Assembly (NCBI GenBank): GCA_014904985.1
Contig: MU128944.1
Location: 175,046 to 239,045 of the forward strand
Origin: Hydnum rufescens UP504
Lineage: Eukaryota; Basidiomycota; Agaricomycetes; Cantharellales; Hydnaceae
DNA: 64,000 nucleotides
Reading direction: 5' to 3'
Each line of letters starts with the position of its first letter. Positions within the stretch are counted from its first letter, which is position 1. The notes under the pieces were generated by a model that worked only from the letters and a program-made list of their open reading frames with translations, had not been told where the DNA came from and made no database searches. Positions 21,953 to 36,876 of this stretch are shown piece by piece. The translations under genes and the position numbers were made by a program.

Positions 21953-22926
21953 CGACCCACTTCATACCACTCTACACTACAATCATGCCCCTTAGAGCAA
22001 CAATGCGCGGCCTGATGGATATTAATAATGATGCACGAGCTCGTGCCCTCCACGTTTCTTGCGAAACTGCAAGGTTTTTTGTTGAATGCCGGGTTTATTA
22101 CCCACGCCATTGGTTCACACGCTTATTTCGCTCAGCACCCCCGGCTCGGCATTACTCGCGGTCTTTGACACTACTTCCCCCTCTGGAAGTTAATAATGCA
22201 AGCGCCATGTTCTCTAGCGCCAGTGAACTCGGCGATTGTATTCGAGCGCACATCGAAGCCACTTGCCTGGTCAGGCGACTGAACTTGTTCATTCTCATCT
22301 GAGATGCATATTGCGGTGACTCGTCCTCAAGCCAAGTCGGAAGTCGCCTCAAATCAGTCAAACCAACTGAATTGATTTTGAGTTGAGCCACCGGAACGGG
22401 AGCCGGAACACGTTCCGGGGTCCGACAGCAAGTTGCCGACACTTATACCAAAATACTTAATGTCCCTCACGGGATAGCTTCACTCCAGTGTTCAACATGG
22501 TGGTGACGAGTGACTGGTGCTCATCTGCACCATCGCATCGGTTTCCTTGTTAGGAACATTGGCTCATCCCAACACAGAGGGCGACATATTGTCTGGGAAT
22601 ATACCTGTCAAACTTGGCCAATAGAAGGGGGTTCCTCGCGCTACGAACAGAGCCCAGGCCCAACCCCACCCAGGGGGGAAGGGCGGGAATTGACAAAGAT
22701 AACGCGCCAATCAAATCACGTAACATTGAAAATTCCCTAGAGAGATTTACACTGACACGTATTTCAACCTATTCATCGAAGCCTTTCACACCATCTTCCG
22801 TGGTATTGACACTCTGAAGGGCATCAAAGCTGAACTATCACTGAGACACGAAGTACATACCAGAGCGTAGGTCGTTTTAATCGGTGAGATATTCCATACA
22901 AGTACAGTAGTCACACACACGCAATA
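21953..22926. other. Convergent intergenic region
   Basis: This is the 3' flank shared by ERG2 (+) and the glutamate dehydrogenase gene (-). Near 22390-22420 there is a short inverted repeat, CCGGAAC and GTTCCGG separated by two bases. Open frames here have no recognisable content. Confidence 0.4.
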
Positions 22927-24769
<1,843 letters not shown>

Positions 24770-26942
24770 TCTGAAGGCGTTGTGCGAGGGAGTCGTATGC
24801 CTTGAATATGGGAGTAGTTGGAGGCGCATACCGCGCATTGGAGCCTTTAATACCCAGTTCTTATCTTTCATGAGCCGAATGAATGCCGATAGTCCACAAT
24901 TCAAATATTTTCGGCATCCCCCGCAATTCAATGCACACCTAGATTTCCCGTGACAGTACACAGGAGGCCATGGCCATGTTACAACGGATAGATGCACGGG
25001 GACTTACATATGGATGTGGAAACAAGTAGCGATCACAGGATGTGAAAGAGTTCCCCACACCCCCCTAGTATCGAACACTCTGAAAACGGCCAGGGCGTTT
25101 CGTCAGGGAAGAGCACTCCCCGACCCCGTTGACCAGGCACTGGCGCCTGAGATATGGAGAGTCTTGTGGAGGCTATTGGTTGCAATATTAGGATACAGGC
25201 AGTGCTAGGCTGAACAATTCGCCACGCCCACAGACCTGGTTCATACGTTACACAGCCCGGATTAGATGCTAGGAAGTCACAACTCACGGTCCGGTCTCTC
25301 TGTTTCATGTGAAGGGTGGAGGTTGCTTCTGATGCTCCGCATACCAGAGGATTCAGAATACGAGAGACGGATGTTCTGACCGAGGACATGGGGCGGAGGC
25401 CACACGCCGAATGGTGTCGATTGTTTCGAGTTCGTCTCATTCCTCTTGGTCCTGATTAGAGAGGGCTTGTCCCTTGAAGTTGATCCAAAGGACGAACTTT
25501 CTAACCAAAATTTCTGAGGAATCGCAAATAACCTCGAAACCAGCCAGGAATAGGCATCGCCATTGGATATTCTGCATCATTGTGGGATGGGGAGGCAGTC
25601 TGCTCTACAGAAATGTTCTATACCTGACGAAGGGAGGGCGAGGCCGCACATAGGATTCTCCCATAATAAGAAGTCCTTACCATTGAGAACACAAATAATA
25701 GTGGATGGTAACGCGGGGACACGAGGGTATGGGGACCCCACTGGACTCTGCGTCAATGGTCTTCTCCAGATGAATGCGCCATATGTAGCCAATTACAATG
25801 GATGGAACGTACTGCCCTCGGCCACTGTCTTATTTTAACCGCGGGTCCAATCGAATTCCACGTGACTTCTTTTATTTTTGGCTTCGGCCCAGGTGGCCTA
25901 GCTAATTAAGGCCATAAGAGTATGAACATGAATCACCCTCCTAAAGCACGTTGGGTCTGGCTAGCGCTGAGAGTGTGGAAATTGCCGCAGGCAATTCGGC
26001 GCGGGAGATCCACCAATCCAACTGCACGGCGGATGAGCTTAGAACCAAAAGATGCCACTCGGGAAAAAGACATCCACCTAACAGGAGCACCAAGAGGGGA
26101 AGAAACCACGGAACGGCGAAGCGAAGTAGAGGCAAAGGATTCGGCAGTCTCCGCTCGTCACTGCATGCTTCACCGACAAGGCTTCTGTCCTCTTCCTTAT
26201 GTCCTACTTGTTGGCGCGGGAGAGCAAACCTTAATAGGAAGTCCGAGTTATATACATCGTATATGTTATGTAATCAAGGCGAGATTGCCTGATTCCAGCA
26301 CTACTGGCTTTAACTGCTGGGTTTGATAGTGCCGATTGGCCAGGCAGGCTAGACAAGAGGGGGGTCAAATCTTTGGGCTGCTCCCTTTGCACTGGCCGGA
26401 GCTGAGGGCTTTTGGCTCGATCTTTTTGGGGCTCAAAAATAAAGCCTTATAGGAGGCCTTGTTGCGCTCGCTCTCCTGCCCTTCTATTATTTTTTTTTTG
26501 TTTTCTCTCTTTGGAGAAGCAAGAAGCAAAGGATGTTGAAGGATTGTACTTGGGGAACCGCTCAGAATTGGCGTTCGAATAATGGGACGGTACACCCTCT
26601 TTTGAGGGAATGAGTGGTTAACTGACAATCCCAGTTACACACAGGGGAGCTAGTGTATAATAGACTATCTTTTCATCTGGTTCTTGCATGTTAGCACTAT
26701 CAGCAGCTCGAGTTCGGATAAACCACCAACTCGATGGATTACACCCCAAATTCAGATCATGGCACTTCCTCTGGGGCACGGGATCTGAGCGTCCCAATCC
26801 AATCTGATGGGAGCCCAACCGGCTGACCGGGGGGAAGTCGTTAGTTACACAATACAAAGAGAAGCGAAGGGCAGAGGCATTGTGCTCCTTTATATAATGG
26901 CATAATGGAAAGGAATCGAAGATGCATTTGGATAAGCAAGCG
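24770..26942. other. 2.2-kb intergenic region
   Basis: It lies between the start of the glutamate dehydrogenase gene and the 3' end of FOL1, both on the minus strand. It should hold the dehydrogenase promoter and the FOL1 terminator, but it is several times longer than most gaps here. Open frames at 25033-25440, 25563-25838 and 25922-26326 lack recognisable motifs and splice support. A T run lies at 26489-26498. No repeats or transposon ends were seen. Confidence 0.4.
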
Positions 26943-29459
26943 TCATGTCCTCCATAATGCGTCTGCAACCCGGCTCGCGTCTTTGGCACTCCCTACATCA
27001 TGAACCCGTAAGATATCGCACCCCTGCTGAATAGCCGCGGTGCATGCAGCCAGAGTAGCGGCATCTCGTTCACTAGGTGGGGCCCGAGGTCGCTCAATAA
27101 CAGCACCAAGATAGGATTTCCGAGATGTGCCCACGAGCACGGGCATTGAGGCAAGAACGTCTGGGATTTGCAACTCCACTGAATTGGAAAGGCAGGTAGG
27201 GCCATGAGCGAGTCTTGACAAGTCCGTGTCATGCTCCGTGAATTTCTTCAAGTTACGGATCAGCTCCAAATTCCCATCAAGGGTTTTCGAAAACCCTATA
27301 CCAGGGTCGACTACAATGTTCCACCTCCGAATACCGTGATGAAAGGCCTTCTTGATCTCCGCTCCAAGTTCATCTCGCACACCAGTCATGACACCATGAG
27401 GCGCATATGACGTTTGTTTCCCGGCGTCAGTCCGCGAGTGCATCATCACTACTGGGACACCCAGGTCCTTGACGGCCGCTCGCATTCCCTCCTCCCTCAA
27501 AGAGCGAACGTCGTTAACGCAGTTAGCACCAGCAAGAACTGCCTGGCGGGCCACTTCAGGTCGAAATGTGTCCACGGATATTGGACAAGATATGCCCGCG
27601 TCGCGAAGAGCCTGGATCACTGGAACGACACGATGTAGTTCCTCCTCGAGCGGTACATCCGGCGCGCCTGGTCGCGTGGAGTAGCCACCAACGTCAATAA
27701 TATCTGCACCCTTCAGCAACGGCGTCCAAAGCGTAGGCGACGGCTTTCGAAGTAGTCAAGTGGAGACCGCCATCGGAAAATGAATCAGGAGTGACGTTGA
27801 GCGTCGCCATAATGTAGGTACGTTTGCCGAAAGACCAACACGTCCCGTCCTGGGGTTTCGCGATTCTCTCGGGCCATACAGGAGGAGATGAAGGGAATGA
27901 TATAAGCTTCCACAAGGAGCTGGAAGAACCTGAACTAGCAAGGACATTCAAGTGCCACTTAATTGACTTTCCTGTTAATGGGTGTATGACGTTCGGGATG
28001 ATACTTAAACAGTGGAACAAGGGTCATTATGTCGATACGCTGAAAAACGATTTAGAATGGAACGTACTCTGCCAATGGCCGTAACACGAATTCACGCTCG
28101 AGCATCCTGGCATGTGGCACTATCAATTCTCCTTTCCCAAGGCTATCATCCCCACTTTCCGAAATGACCAGGTCGTCGTAAAGAACGATGTCCAGGTCGA
28201 CCACTCGTGGCCCGTGGCGAAAAGTAGGCGTTCGCCCTACTGATGTCTCGACCTGTTTAAGCGTCCGCAAGAGACCTTGGGGGTCCAGAGTGGTTTCGAT
28301 CTATGCAGTAGCGTGAGTGATCAGAGAGTCTCGCTGGGAAGACAAAAGCCTCCACTCACCAGGCATGCCGCATTGGCAAACTTGGGCTGGTCCTCGACAT
28401 ACATCGCATTGCTTTCGTACATAAAGCTTGTATTCAAAACGCGCACCGAGTCCCTCTCTAGTGTCACAAGTGCCTTTTCAATGTTGGAAACACGATCATT
28501 GAGGTTAGAGCCCAATGCCAAAGCTACAATGTGTGTATGCTCCAGAATAGGCACTGCAGGAGTGTCGTCGGGGATATTTGAAGGCTGCTGTCTAGGGCGA
28601 TCGATTTCGATTGAAAAGTCCTGGGGAGTCCGCGTAATCCGCACTTCGCCAGACGATGCGAACATCATAGCACTCGGCTTCGCAAGGCTGACTGGTGATG
28701 GAAGAAATTCGGTGCACGCCCCCTTCGAGGTACGCCGATGGGCAGGAAAGTGCACTGTGTGCGATACCAGATACAAGAGATTCCATCATTTTATAGGAGG
28801 ATGCTGAAATAAACTTCGACCGTGAACGCAAACTCTGAGAATACAGCACCTGCTAAATCTCAGACAGGACTCACCTTAATGACAGAATCCACCAAACCCT
28901 TGTAATCGAATGAGTCTACAAAGCTCCCTGATGAATTGTGTAGGGAGCAGACGTTGAGCTCCATATTCACCCGGACCACCTGTTTTTCGAGGCGCTCCCA
29001 AGGCCTAACACCAATTATCGTGGAGAGCTCCAAATCTCGCACATAGAAGTGATTCCAAGATCGTGGAGTCGATGGGGACTGTCGGAGGTGAGTGACCTCC
29101 ACGGCCACTCCTTTGGCGTGTAGATGAGCGCGCAATTTCTCAACCCTCACTTTTACCTCCTGAACTACGGGAAACTTATGAAGGCAGGCCTCACATGCCT
29201 CCATAGCAAAGCTCTCCAGCGAGGGGAAAGAATTCTGGACTCTTTGACTCGATGCCAGCCCTTCGATAGACTTGGCGAGATCACTGTAATTGACCGAATG
29301 AAGAAGGCTGTCCGAGCTAGCCGCCTGAGCGATAGAGAATGGAACTGATACGGTGACATGAAGAGGCTGAGGGAGATGCTCCTTCCCATTCGACCAATGG
29401 GATGCTCCGAGAGGCGCCTGCACGGAAAGCTCGTTCACGACGATCCAGTCACGGTCCAT
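26943..29459 (-). CDS. FOL1: Trifunctional folate synthesis enzyme
   Basis: FOL1 fuses three steps of folate synthesis. The N-terminal part has two dihydroneopterin aldolase (FolB) modules, with SVNYSDLAKSIEGL and then STIIGVRPWERLEKQVV. Next is the pyrophosphokinase HPPK, with VALALGSNLNDR and the signature GPRVVDLDIVLYDD. The C-terminus is dihydropteroate synthase, with MATLNVTPDSFSDGG, IIDVGGYSTRPGAP, VDPGIGFSKTLDGN, VLVGTSRKSYLGAV and a terminal RVHDVGSAKDASRVADAL. This is the sulfonamide target. The frame is shifted at two homopolymers with one base too many: 28719-28723 (five C, plus strand) and 27709-27711 (three C). Removing one base restores AVAEGADIIDVGG at the latter. All active-site blocks are present, so the enzyme is probably functional. 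The start at 29459 begins directly with the first aldolase module. Confidence 0.9.
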
Positions 29460-30201
29460 AATTTTGGTCGACAGTGACCTGTATAGCTAGAAACTAGAAC
29501 TAAGCTTGACTCGAGCTGGATCCCGATGCGCAGAGCGTTTGAAACGGAAGAGACCGGACCGGGCCAACTTTTTTTTTTTTTGGATCCAGACGCCGAAAAA
29601 GGCATCTATTTTTTTTTTGGTAAAATGTGGCCCTGAAGCGCCGTGCCCCCACTAAGCGCCCTAAAACTGCTCCCAGCCGTCTCCCACTTGAAGAGCCCCA
29701 TACAGTCTGATACGATCTGAATTGAGCAGATATATTTTCGATGACAATGTAGAGGCCATTACATACCAGGCATGGTAGAGGTGACCAGAGGAGTGTCAAT
29801 AAAGTCTCCAATTCACGTCCAGATAATAATACGCAGATGGGTTTCCAATCGAGACCTAATTTATTATAACCGCCATCTGAAGAAAGTGCAACCTCAAAAT
29901 ACGTTTCCCCCCATAACATCGTCTAATCCCCCCTCAAGTTCTGCTGTTATACTCTCGGGGAAGATCTAAATGTCACTTCCACCGCTCGTCCTTGTCCCCC
30001 CCACAAAAAAAAACTCACTGCCTTGGGACGATATCCCTGCCACTGGACTCCGATAATTGAAGGTTCTCGACAGCTATTGCCGGTACTCAGCAGAAATACG
30101 AGTGCGAGGGTTTACAACGGTCCAACGCACATTACTGTAAAATATACATCTCACAACCAAAAACAAAAAAAAAAAAAGAACTCGGTGCAATCAAGCATTC
30201 G
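29460..30201. other. FOL1 upstream region with poly(dA:dT) tracts
   Basis: This holds the FOL1 promoter and the MCM4 3' flank. Thirteen T at 29569-29581 and ten T at 29609-29618 (A runs on the FOL1 strand, about 110-160 bp before its start) could act as nucleosome-excluding promoter tracts. No gene is supported. Confidence 0.4.
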
Positions 30202-33200
30202 TCAATCGTTGCGCACTCTACGAATGGTCCGCCTATCGCGTTCCCCAACAATTTTGAGGATCCCTTCACTCTCGAGAGTACGCACGATCTCAGAGAACTC
30301 GGAAGCGTCGATCCCCACGCTGCTCTGCTCGCTAAGCTGTTTGAGCGCGTCCGCCCATCGCACGCCACGATTGCCTCCGATACCATCGAAGAAACTTATC
30401 ACCTCTCGCTTGAGATCACCACGAAGCCGGCGCTGTTGCTGCCCCGTACCAGTATTCAGAAGATCTATATCGATTAGTCCAGTGACAGGGTCCGTAGCGC
30501 TAGCACGAATGGCCTCGCGCATTAGTCGAGTGGCCTCTTGCACGTCCCCGAGCTCGACGGATTCAGACAATCGCATCCGGGCGTGCGCCTCGCTCAGCCG
30601 GATGAGAGATTCCAATTGGCGTGTCGTGGCCGTAATACGTCGTTCAGAGGAACGAGAATCCTCGCCAACCTTCCTCATAGCGACATACGCAGAAACAAGC
30701 TCGTTCCCTGCTTCCTCCGATATTACAGGGTTCAGGTTTGCTCGAGCATAGGTGATGTAGGCTGTCAATGTTTCCAATGGCTAGGTGAAATATCAGTGAT
30801 TGGGTGCGTCCCAGGAGGTCAGCATCCTACTTACAAGGACGTCTTGACCGCCAGTGGCGGGCGCATCTTCGAGGTATAGTCCCACAAGGTGCTGAGCGAG
30901 CTTACGATCCGAAGCTTCGTCTACGCGATCCAATACGAGGTAAAGAAGGTCGAATCGAGATATCAGGGTGGGTGGGAGGTCAATATTGCGCGCGATGGGC
31001 CAGTTGGGATTGTACTTGGATTGCACTGGGTTGGCGGCCGCAAGGATAGACGTACGAGCATTGAGAGTGGTAATAATACCTGCCTTTGCGATTGAAACCG
31101 TTTGTTGTTCCTAGCAAGAAGAGGGTTCTTGGCATTAGACCCTCCCACATATTTAATTGCAAGGGACCAACAGACCATCACTTCATGTAATACACTGCGA
31201 GTGGAGTCCGACATTTTATCAAATTCGTCGATGCAACAGACTCCGCCGTCGCTAAGCACTAAGGCCCCACTAGACAAGGTCGAGGCCTTCAGTCTGTACT
31301 GATTACAACTCGACAAAGAGGAAGCACCTTTCGAGTACCAACTGTTTTGTATCGGGATCTCGAGTGACGTAGGCGGTCAGACCGACGGCGGATGAGCCCT
31401 TCCCAGAAGTAAAGACACCTCGTGGAGCAATCTTATGCACATACTATGAGATGACCCTGTCAGAGCCATCCACCCGAGCACTGCGGGGACACATTACCTG
31501 GAGAATTTGCGATTTGCTCGTTCCAGGATCGCCCACAAGGAGGACGTTAATATCCCCGCGATAACGGGGCCACCCCCACCCCCGCCTTTTTCGACGCTCT
31601 TATTAGTACCGCCAAAAAGTTGAAGGAGGATCCCTTTCTTCACGTCATCCATCTCCCAAATCGATGGGGCCAGTGACCGCGCCAGGAGCTCGTATAGGTC
31701 CTCCCTTTGACTTAACTGCCGTAATTCCTCTTCCAATACCGCTGTCTTGGAATGAGCCTGCAGATGCACCCCATTTTCGTCCAGATGGCCATCCACTCCG
31801 GTATCAAGCTCGTCCTCCATGTCGCCTCCAACACCGATGCCGCCAGCAACACCGGAAGTCTTTCCCTCGCCCGTACGTGTACTCTTGTCGAGACCGAGGC
31901 GTTTGCTGTCGCCTCGCTGGATATGCACGATATCGATGTAGGTCTTGAAAAGAGACTTTATGACCCGTTGGCGAGGATTAACGCGTACAGGCACAGAGCG
32001 AAAAATCCCAGTGACAGTAACCCTATCACCGGGCTTGGCGAGATCCACGAGCTCGTCATAAACGCAGAGGGAAACAGTGTGCGGCGTTTGGCCGTCGGGG
32101 ACCATATCTGTGAAATCAACTCAGCGTCTGGGATGACATCGAAACATGCGACTTGACTGTTACCTGGAGTCTCCTGTAATCGGATGACTTGCCTATCGGC
32201 AAAATTGCTCCGATTATGTATGAGAGACATGGTCCCGACCTGATTACACACTTCGCGGGGGCACACTTGTGGCTCGCCGATACGACCTCGATCGATTTCA
32301 ACCTGCATTGTATGCGAACAAGCCAGGCAGCGAAAGAATGCTGCAGCGTAGACATCAGCATAAGCGAAGATCATTCTGAGGTACGTAGGCGGACCTGATT
32401 TCATATCAGGAATTACTGGTGTGGCACGAATGACCAAACCTTTGATGGAGCAAAGCTTATCGGTATCTTTGAAGGAGAAGTATTGTCAGACGCGAAGTAA
32501 TCACTCTGATGGTACCATAGAGCATACCACTGGGATTTAAACTACGCATATTAATAGTTGGAATACCGAACGGCCGCACCATGTATACCCTGCCCGCCAT
32601 GTCGTCAATTTCCTCTCGCGTGATGTCGCGAGCCATGCCACCTGCATCTTCACGCTCCGCGTCCTCTTCAGCTAGCGAGAGGATAGCGTCCTTTAGGACT
32701 TGATCCATAATGGGAACCAGCTCTTGAGGGTATTTAATGAGTTGTGTGTAAAGTTTGCGAGTCGGAGGGTACGCTGCCAAGTTGACAGCATCGAGATTCA
32801 GATTCGTCTGGGTTGTAATCCGCATTTTGCGCAAGTAATCCTGGTATAGAAGCCGTTCGCCAACCTCTGGATTCGGGAGCGTGGCCCATGGAGAACCGTG
32901 CTCGCGGTCGTACGCAATTCGGTACTTAATTTTGAAGTGGCTTAGGAAATCACCGAAGCTAGACATGCTTTCGAGGATCGACACGTTGGTGCCCCAAATA
33001 ACTTTAACTGCTTCGTCTGCATTATCGGATGGCAGAGCTTGGGCAGAAAGAGCGGGAAAGGAGGATGGGAATAGAGGGTCGGCTTCCGAGGTAGCGTCAG
33101 TACGATTATTTTGCTGAGTGCGTGCGCGGAAAGCAGGTGAGACAATGGATCCGGAAGGTGGATGGATATCGCCTCGTCGACTTCGTTGGGGAGTTCCTCT

Positions 33201-33666
33201 ACCTGGCGACCTGGGCAAAGAGATCACGGACTGAAGCAACTTGATATAAAGCCGTGAGGGTGGCTTACGGCGATAGAAACAAAGGTGCGCGTATATTATC
33301 AGGCCGGGAGCCATCCCCCTGGCTCTGACGCGGAGTCCCTCGTTGGCGGAGGGGGAAGTGTCTGGGAACGCGAGGGGGGATCCATCTGCAAAACGAAATT
33401 GATGAACGCGTGGACTTCAAAAGATTCTCTTCAAGTGGGCACGCACCACTCCCTGGAATACCCTGTATGGGTGTACTATAAGGCATGCCCAGAGCTCTTC
33501 TGGCGACGGAGCCACCGAAAGGCTGGCTTCCATGGCGCGAAGGAGTAGGCGTGACAAACAAGGGTCGATTATGAGGGCGGGACACCGGTGTATTCACGAC
33601 ATCGTCCATATCCACGTCGCCATCGGGCTCACTAGAAGGAAACGACATTGGTGGCGGCGACGACAT
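30202..33666 (-). CDS. MCM4: Replicative helicase subunit MCM4
   Basis: MCM4 is one of the six AAA+ subunits of the MCM2-7 replicative helicase. In order: a Ser/Pro-rich N-terminal tail with possible kinase sites and the block [13 protein letters not shown]; the MCM N-terminal domain ([19 protein letters not shown]); a zinc ribbon beginning [20 protein letters not shown] and continuing [10 protein letters not shown]; Walker A in [35 protein letters not shown]; Walker [10 protein letters not shown]; sensor region [18 protein letters not shown]; arginine finger in ISRFDLL; and a C-terminal winged helix ending in RRVRND. Introns are 45-75 nt. One base is missing from the C run at 31566-31569 (plus-strand G), just before Walker A, and another near 33340 in the N-terminal tail. 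The start at 33666 is the first ATG of the low-complexity tail; an upstream exon is possible. Confidence 0.92.
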
Positions 33667-33901
33667 GATATCTTTTTCGTGATCGAAAGACGCGCGACGC
33701 GAATCGGACTTTTCCGCGAGACGCGTGTGACCTCTTGTGTGACAACTCACGATTGAGGGGGCCCGGCGCACTACGGTCAGATGATGGACATGGTCTAGCA
33801 GGACTCGCGAGCGCGTGGCATTGGGTACTTCTGCGTAGAATCCACCCGACGCACACCCATTCCATAATTACTGACTGTAAGCTGCACAAGAAAGCTGTCT
33901 A

Positions 33902-35115
33902 TCAGGCCTTCTTAACACGCTTGTCTTTCGGACGCTTGGCCTTTACAGGCTTCCCCAACGCTTGATGACTGGACACTTCTTCGCGCAACCCCTCTTGGGC
34001 AAGTGCTTCGAGCGTCGCTCTAGCTACCGCGCACCCAGACCCGACCACATGTCCCACAATAGCTCCATACACAGGAATAAGTGGCCACGCCTAGTCTCCA
34101 GACAAAAAACCACGAAGCACGATTATCAAGTAGATGTGATGAAAACCATAGACTTTTTTTTAAAAACCACTGACCTGCCACGGCCGATCCCAGTCCAGGG
34201 CAAGAGGGATCGCCCCCACCCAACTTCCCACCAACGTCCCCATCACCGGATACACGATCGCTCGTTCCACGAGCGTGGTCGGCCTAACGCCCAATTAAAC
34301 GAACGAACGCGCAACGTCAGTTCAAATCACTTGAAATTATTAGCGGATAGGACTCAAGCATGAAAGGAAGCATGAGGTAATTGATCGATTACACGTACTG
34401 GACTTGTGAGAATAAGCGCGTCCAGGTGAGTCTGTCCAGGAGGCCAGCGGTAGAAGCGGAGGCGGCATTCATGGGTTGGTTTTCGGTCGACCTGAAGCCG
34501 AATAACTCAAAATAAGGGATGGGAAGTGTATATGCTGGTGCGTAAACAGTCAAAATAGACAAGAGAAGGGCGAACGATGCTGTCGTCGAGAAATAGCTGC
34601 GGAAACACCAAGTTGGTCAAACCTTCTCCAGCATACAGGCGTAGCACTGACCTGACGGGTGCTCCGAAAGCGAGGAGAACAATGTAGTAGATGAGACTCC
34701 CGACGAGCGTAAAGACCCACGCATTTCTGATAGCCTTTAATAATAATGGAATTGGATACACGACGAGAGCGTGTGATACTGGTACATTACAGACATAGAG
34801 TTTCGCTCGCACTCGCGTGGACGAGTCGCTTATTGCAGTCTTCTTCTCCAGACTCCACCAGAGTCTGGTCCACCCAGCCCACCACATAATGATGAGGGCA
34901 CAGCCTAACGATATCCATAGTCCAGTGGCTGTCGGGTTGGCGGTCAGAGGAACGAGGAACGGAAGTTGTGGACGATCAAGAGATGACTTTTGTGAGTCAA
35001 GCCTTATACCGAACCAAGAAGAGGATCGAGGCAGATATAATGCTGTAAAAATAAGAAGGAGTGCTTTAGTCCCGACGAGAGAGGTGTATTGCAAAAGTGG
35101 GAAAGAGGTTGACAT
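33902..35115 (-). CDS. GPI11: GPI-anchor synthesis protein PIG-F/Gpi11
   Basis: PIG-F/Gpi11 is an ER multi-pass membrane protein that supports addition of ethanolamine phosphate to GPI anchors. Five exons are read in phase. Hydrophobic spans include [85 protein letters not shown] and [11 protein letters not shown]. The family hallmark LDWDRPWQ followed by WPLIPVYGA is clear. The C-terminus ends with a Lys-rich tail ([13 protein letters not shown]), which could be an ER-retention-like or nuclear-looking feature. No frame break was needed. It sits head-to-head with JIP5, with about 210 bp between start codons. Confidence 0.85.
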
Positions 35116-35324
35116 CAGGGCACGTGCCTGCTTACTAATACCACAATATTCTCTCTCCAGATATTCTCGTACCCCTGAACTAGCAGGCTCTGAGCGTTAC
35201 AGTGGTCAGAGACATCCCAGAACCCCCTGAATTGGCTCTTGAATCGAATTTCGCATTCCCTATCAAGGGCAAAGGCACCATCAAGCGCTGGTCCGCAGAG
35301 GGCAACACAGTCTAAAAAATTTAA

Positions 35325-36876
35325 ATGCCCGACATCCCTCTAAAGAACCAACCATTCGACCTGACATTCCACCCCTCGCAACCTATCGTCTATGTAGGCC
35401 TCTTAACGGGAGAAGTCAAAGCGTACTCGTACTCCGCCGACCTCCCAGAAACCGATTTCACCCACTCAGAGCTCTTCTCCACGCGCCCGACGAAGCGCTC
35501 ATGTCGCGGTCTCGCGACGAGCGTGAGTGGAGACAGGCTATATACTGTCACCAAGGACAAGACGATGCATACCATCGATACTGCCTCTGGGACCGTCGTG
35601 GAGACTACGGAGGGCGCTCATGAGTGAGTTCATTTTTTTGGACCGGGATGGTGTCCTCAATTCCAGCCTCCTTTCGGCTGGTTCTTGTTTGGCTAATGGC
35701 TCATCATGGCTTTTGGGCTCTATTTTTGCATTGAACGCAAAAGGGAAGCGATCAATCGGATATTGCTCGCGATGCCGAATATGCTGGCGACCGGTGACGA
35801 TGATGGGGTGATCAAGGTTTGGGATATTCCTATTATTTCCTGTATGTGCCATTAAAAAAACCCCTTCGACTCCGTCGATAATAATATGAACCCCGCTTCG
35901 TTCAGCTCTGGGATCCTCGAAAGAAAGGAGAAATACGGAAGTACACGCAACATTTTGATTTTATATCCGACTTTTTGTGGCTCGAAGACAAGAAACATCT
36001 TGTGGCAACAAGGTGCGATATACCAATATTATGTACCTGCACGATGGGCAAAATGTGTTCCGAGAGCTAATGAGAGAGACGGCGATGAATTTAGTGGTGA
36101 TGGCACCTTGTCCGTTATGGACGTGCGAACGAACAAAACCGAGCCTTTTGCACATTCAGAAGACCAAGAGGATGAGTTACTCTCGATTACATCCATCAAA
36201 GGGCAAGTACACTCTTTTTTCGGGGCCCTTGCGTTCACTCATGCCGCATCATGCATCGCCACCATACTGGATCAACAGAAACATGAAAACGTAGTTGGGA
36301 CACAACGCGGCATACTCTCCATATTCAACCGTTCCGCCGGATGGGGGGACTGTGTCGACAGGGTCCCAGGGTGAGCCACTTCCCTCTCTTCAAGACATCA
36401 AAGACAAGAAAGCCTAAACTAATCCTCCTATCACCACGCCTACTATCACACACAGCCACCCTCACTCCGTGGACGCACTATACACCCTGCCCGCCTCCCT
36501 CGCACCTGGAACGGACATCATCGCCACAGGGTCCTCAGACGGACTCGTCCGCCTCGTACAGCTCTTCCCCACCAAGGTCCTCGGCGTCGTCGCCGACCAC
36601 GGCGCGTTCCCTGTCGAGCGTCTCAAGATGGACATGCCCTCTTCCTCCCCGTCTCGGTGGCTGGGGAGTGTGAGTCACGAGAACGCGCTGAAGATGACAG
36701 ATCTGGGAGATGCACTGGAGGAGAGCGATGAGGAAGATGATGCCCGGGACTCGGATGGGCGGGCGCCGGATCGTGATGATGGTGCCGGTGGCGATGGCGA
36801 CAATGGTGACGATGACGATGACAACGACAGAGATGGGGAGCGACATGAGGAAGGAATAGTTGCGGAGCCCTCATAG
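35325..36876 (+). CDS. JIP5: WD-repeat protein Jip5/WDR55
   Basis: Jip5/WDR55 is a nucleolar WD40 protein needed for late 60S ribosome assembly in yeast. Exons read from MPDIPLKNQPFDLTFHPSQP through CRGLATSVSGDRLYTVTKDK, LATGDDDGVIKLWDPRKK, HLVATSGDGTLSVMDVRT, VVGTQRGILSIFNRSAGWGD and ATGSSDGLVRLVQLFPTK, then WLGSVSHENALKMTDL. The C-terminus becomes highly acidic, with runs of Asp and Glu, and stops at 36876. A second frame, 36860-37111, encodes a long basic tail (KKKKRKKDKKG) of the sort found at the end of nucleolar Jip5 proteins, so a one-base insertion near 36860 probably truncates the reading. The start at 35325 is preceded by an A-rich leader. Confidence 0.88.

Noticed and set aside
25563..26326. 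Several open frames in the gap before glutamate dehydrogenase
   Set aside because: They have no conserved blocks, consistent splice sites or recognisable composition. Treated as chance.
34507..35115. PIG-F first exon read as one continuous 202-residue protein
   Set aside because: The uninterrupted frame crosses two canonical introns. Removing them restores the family membrane spans.
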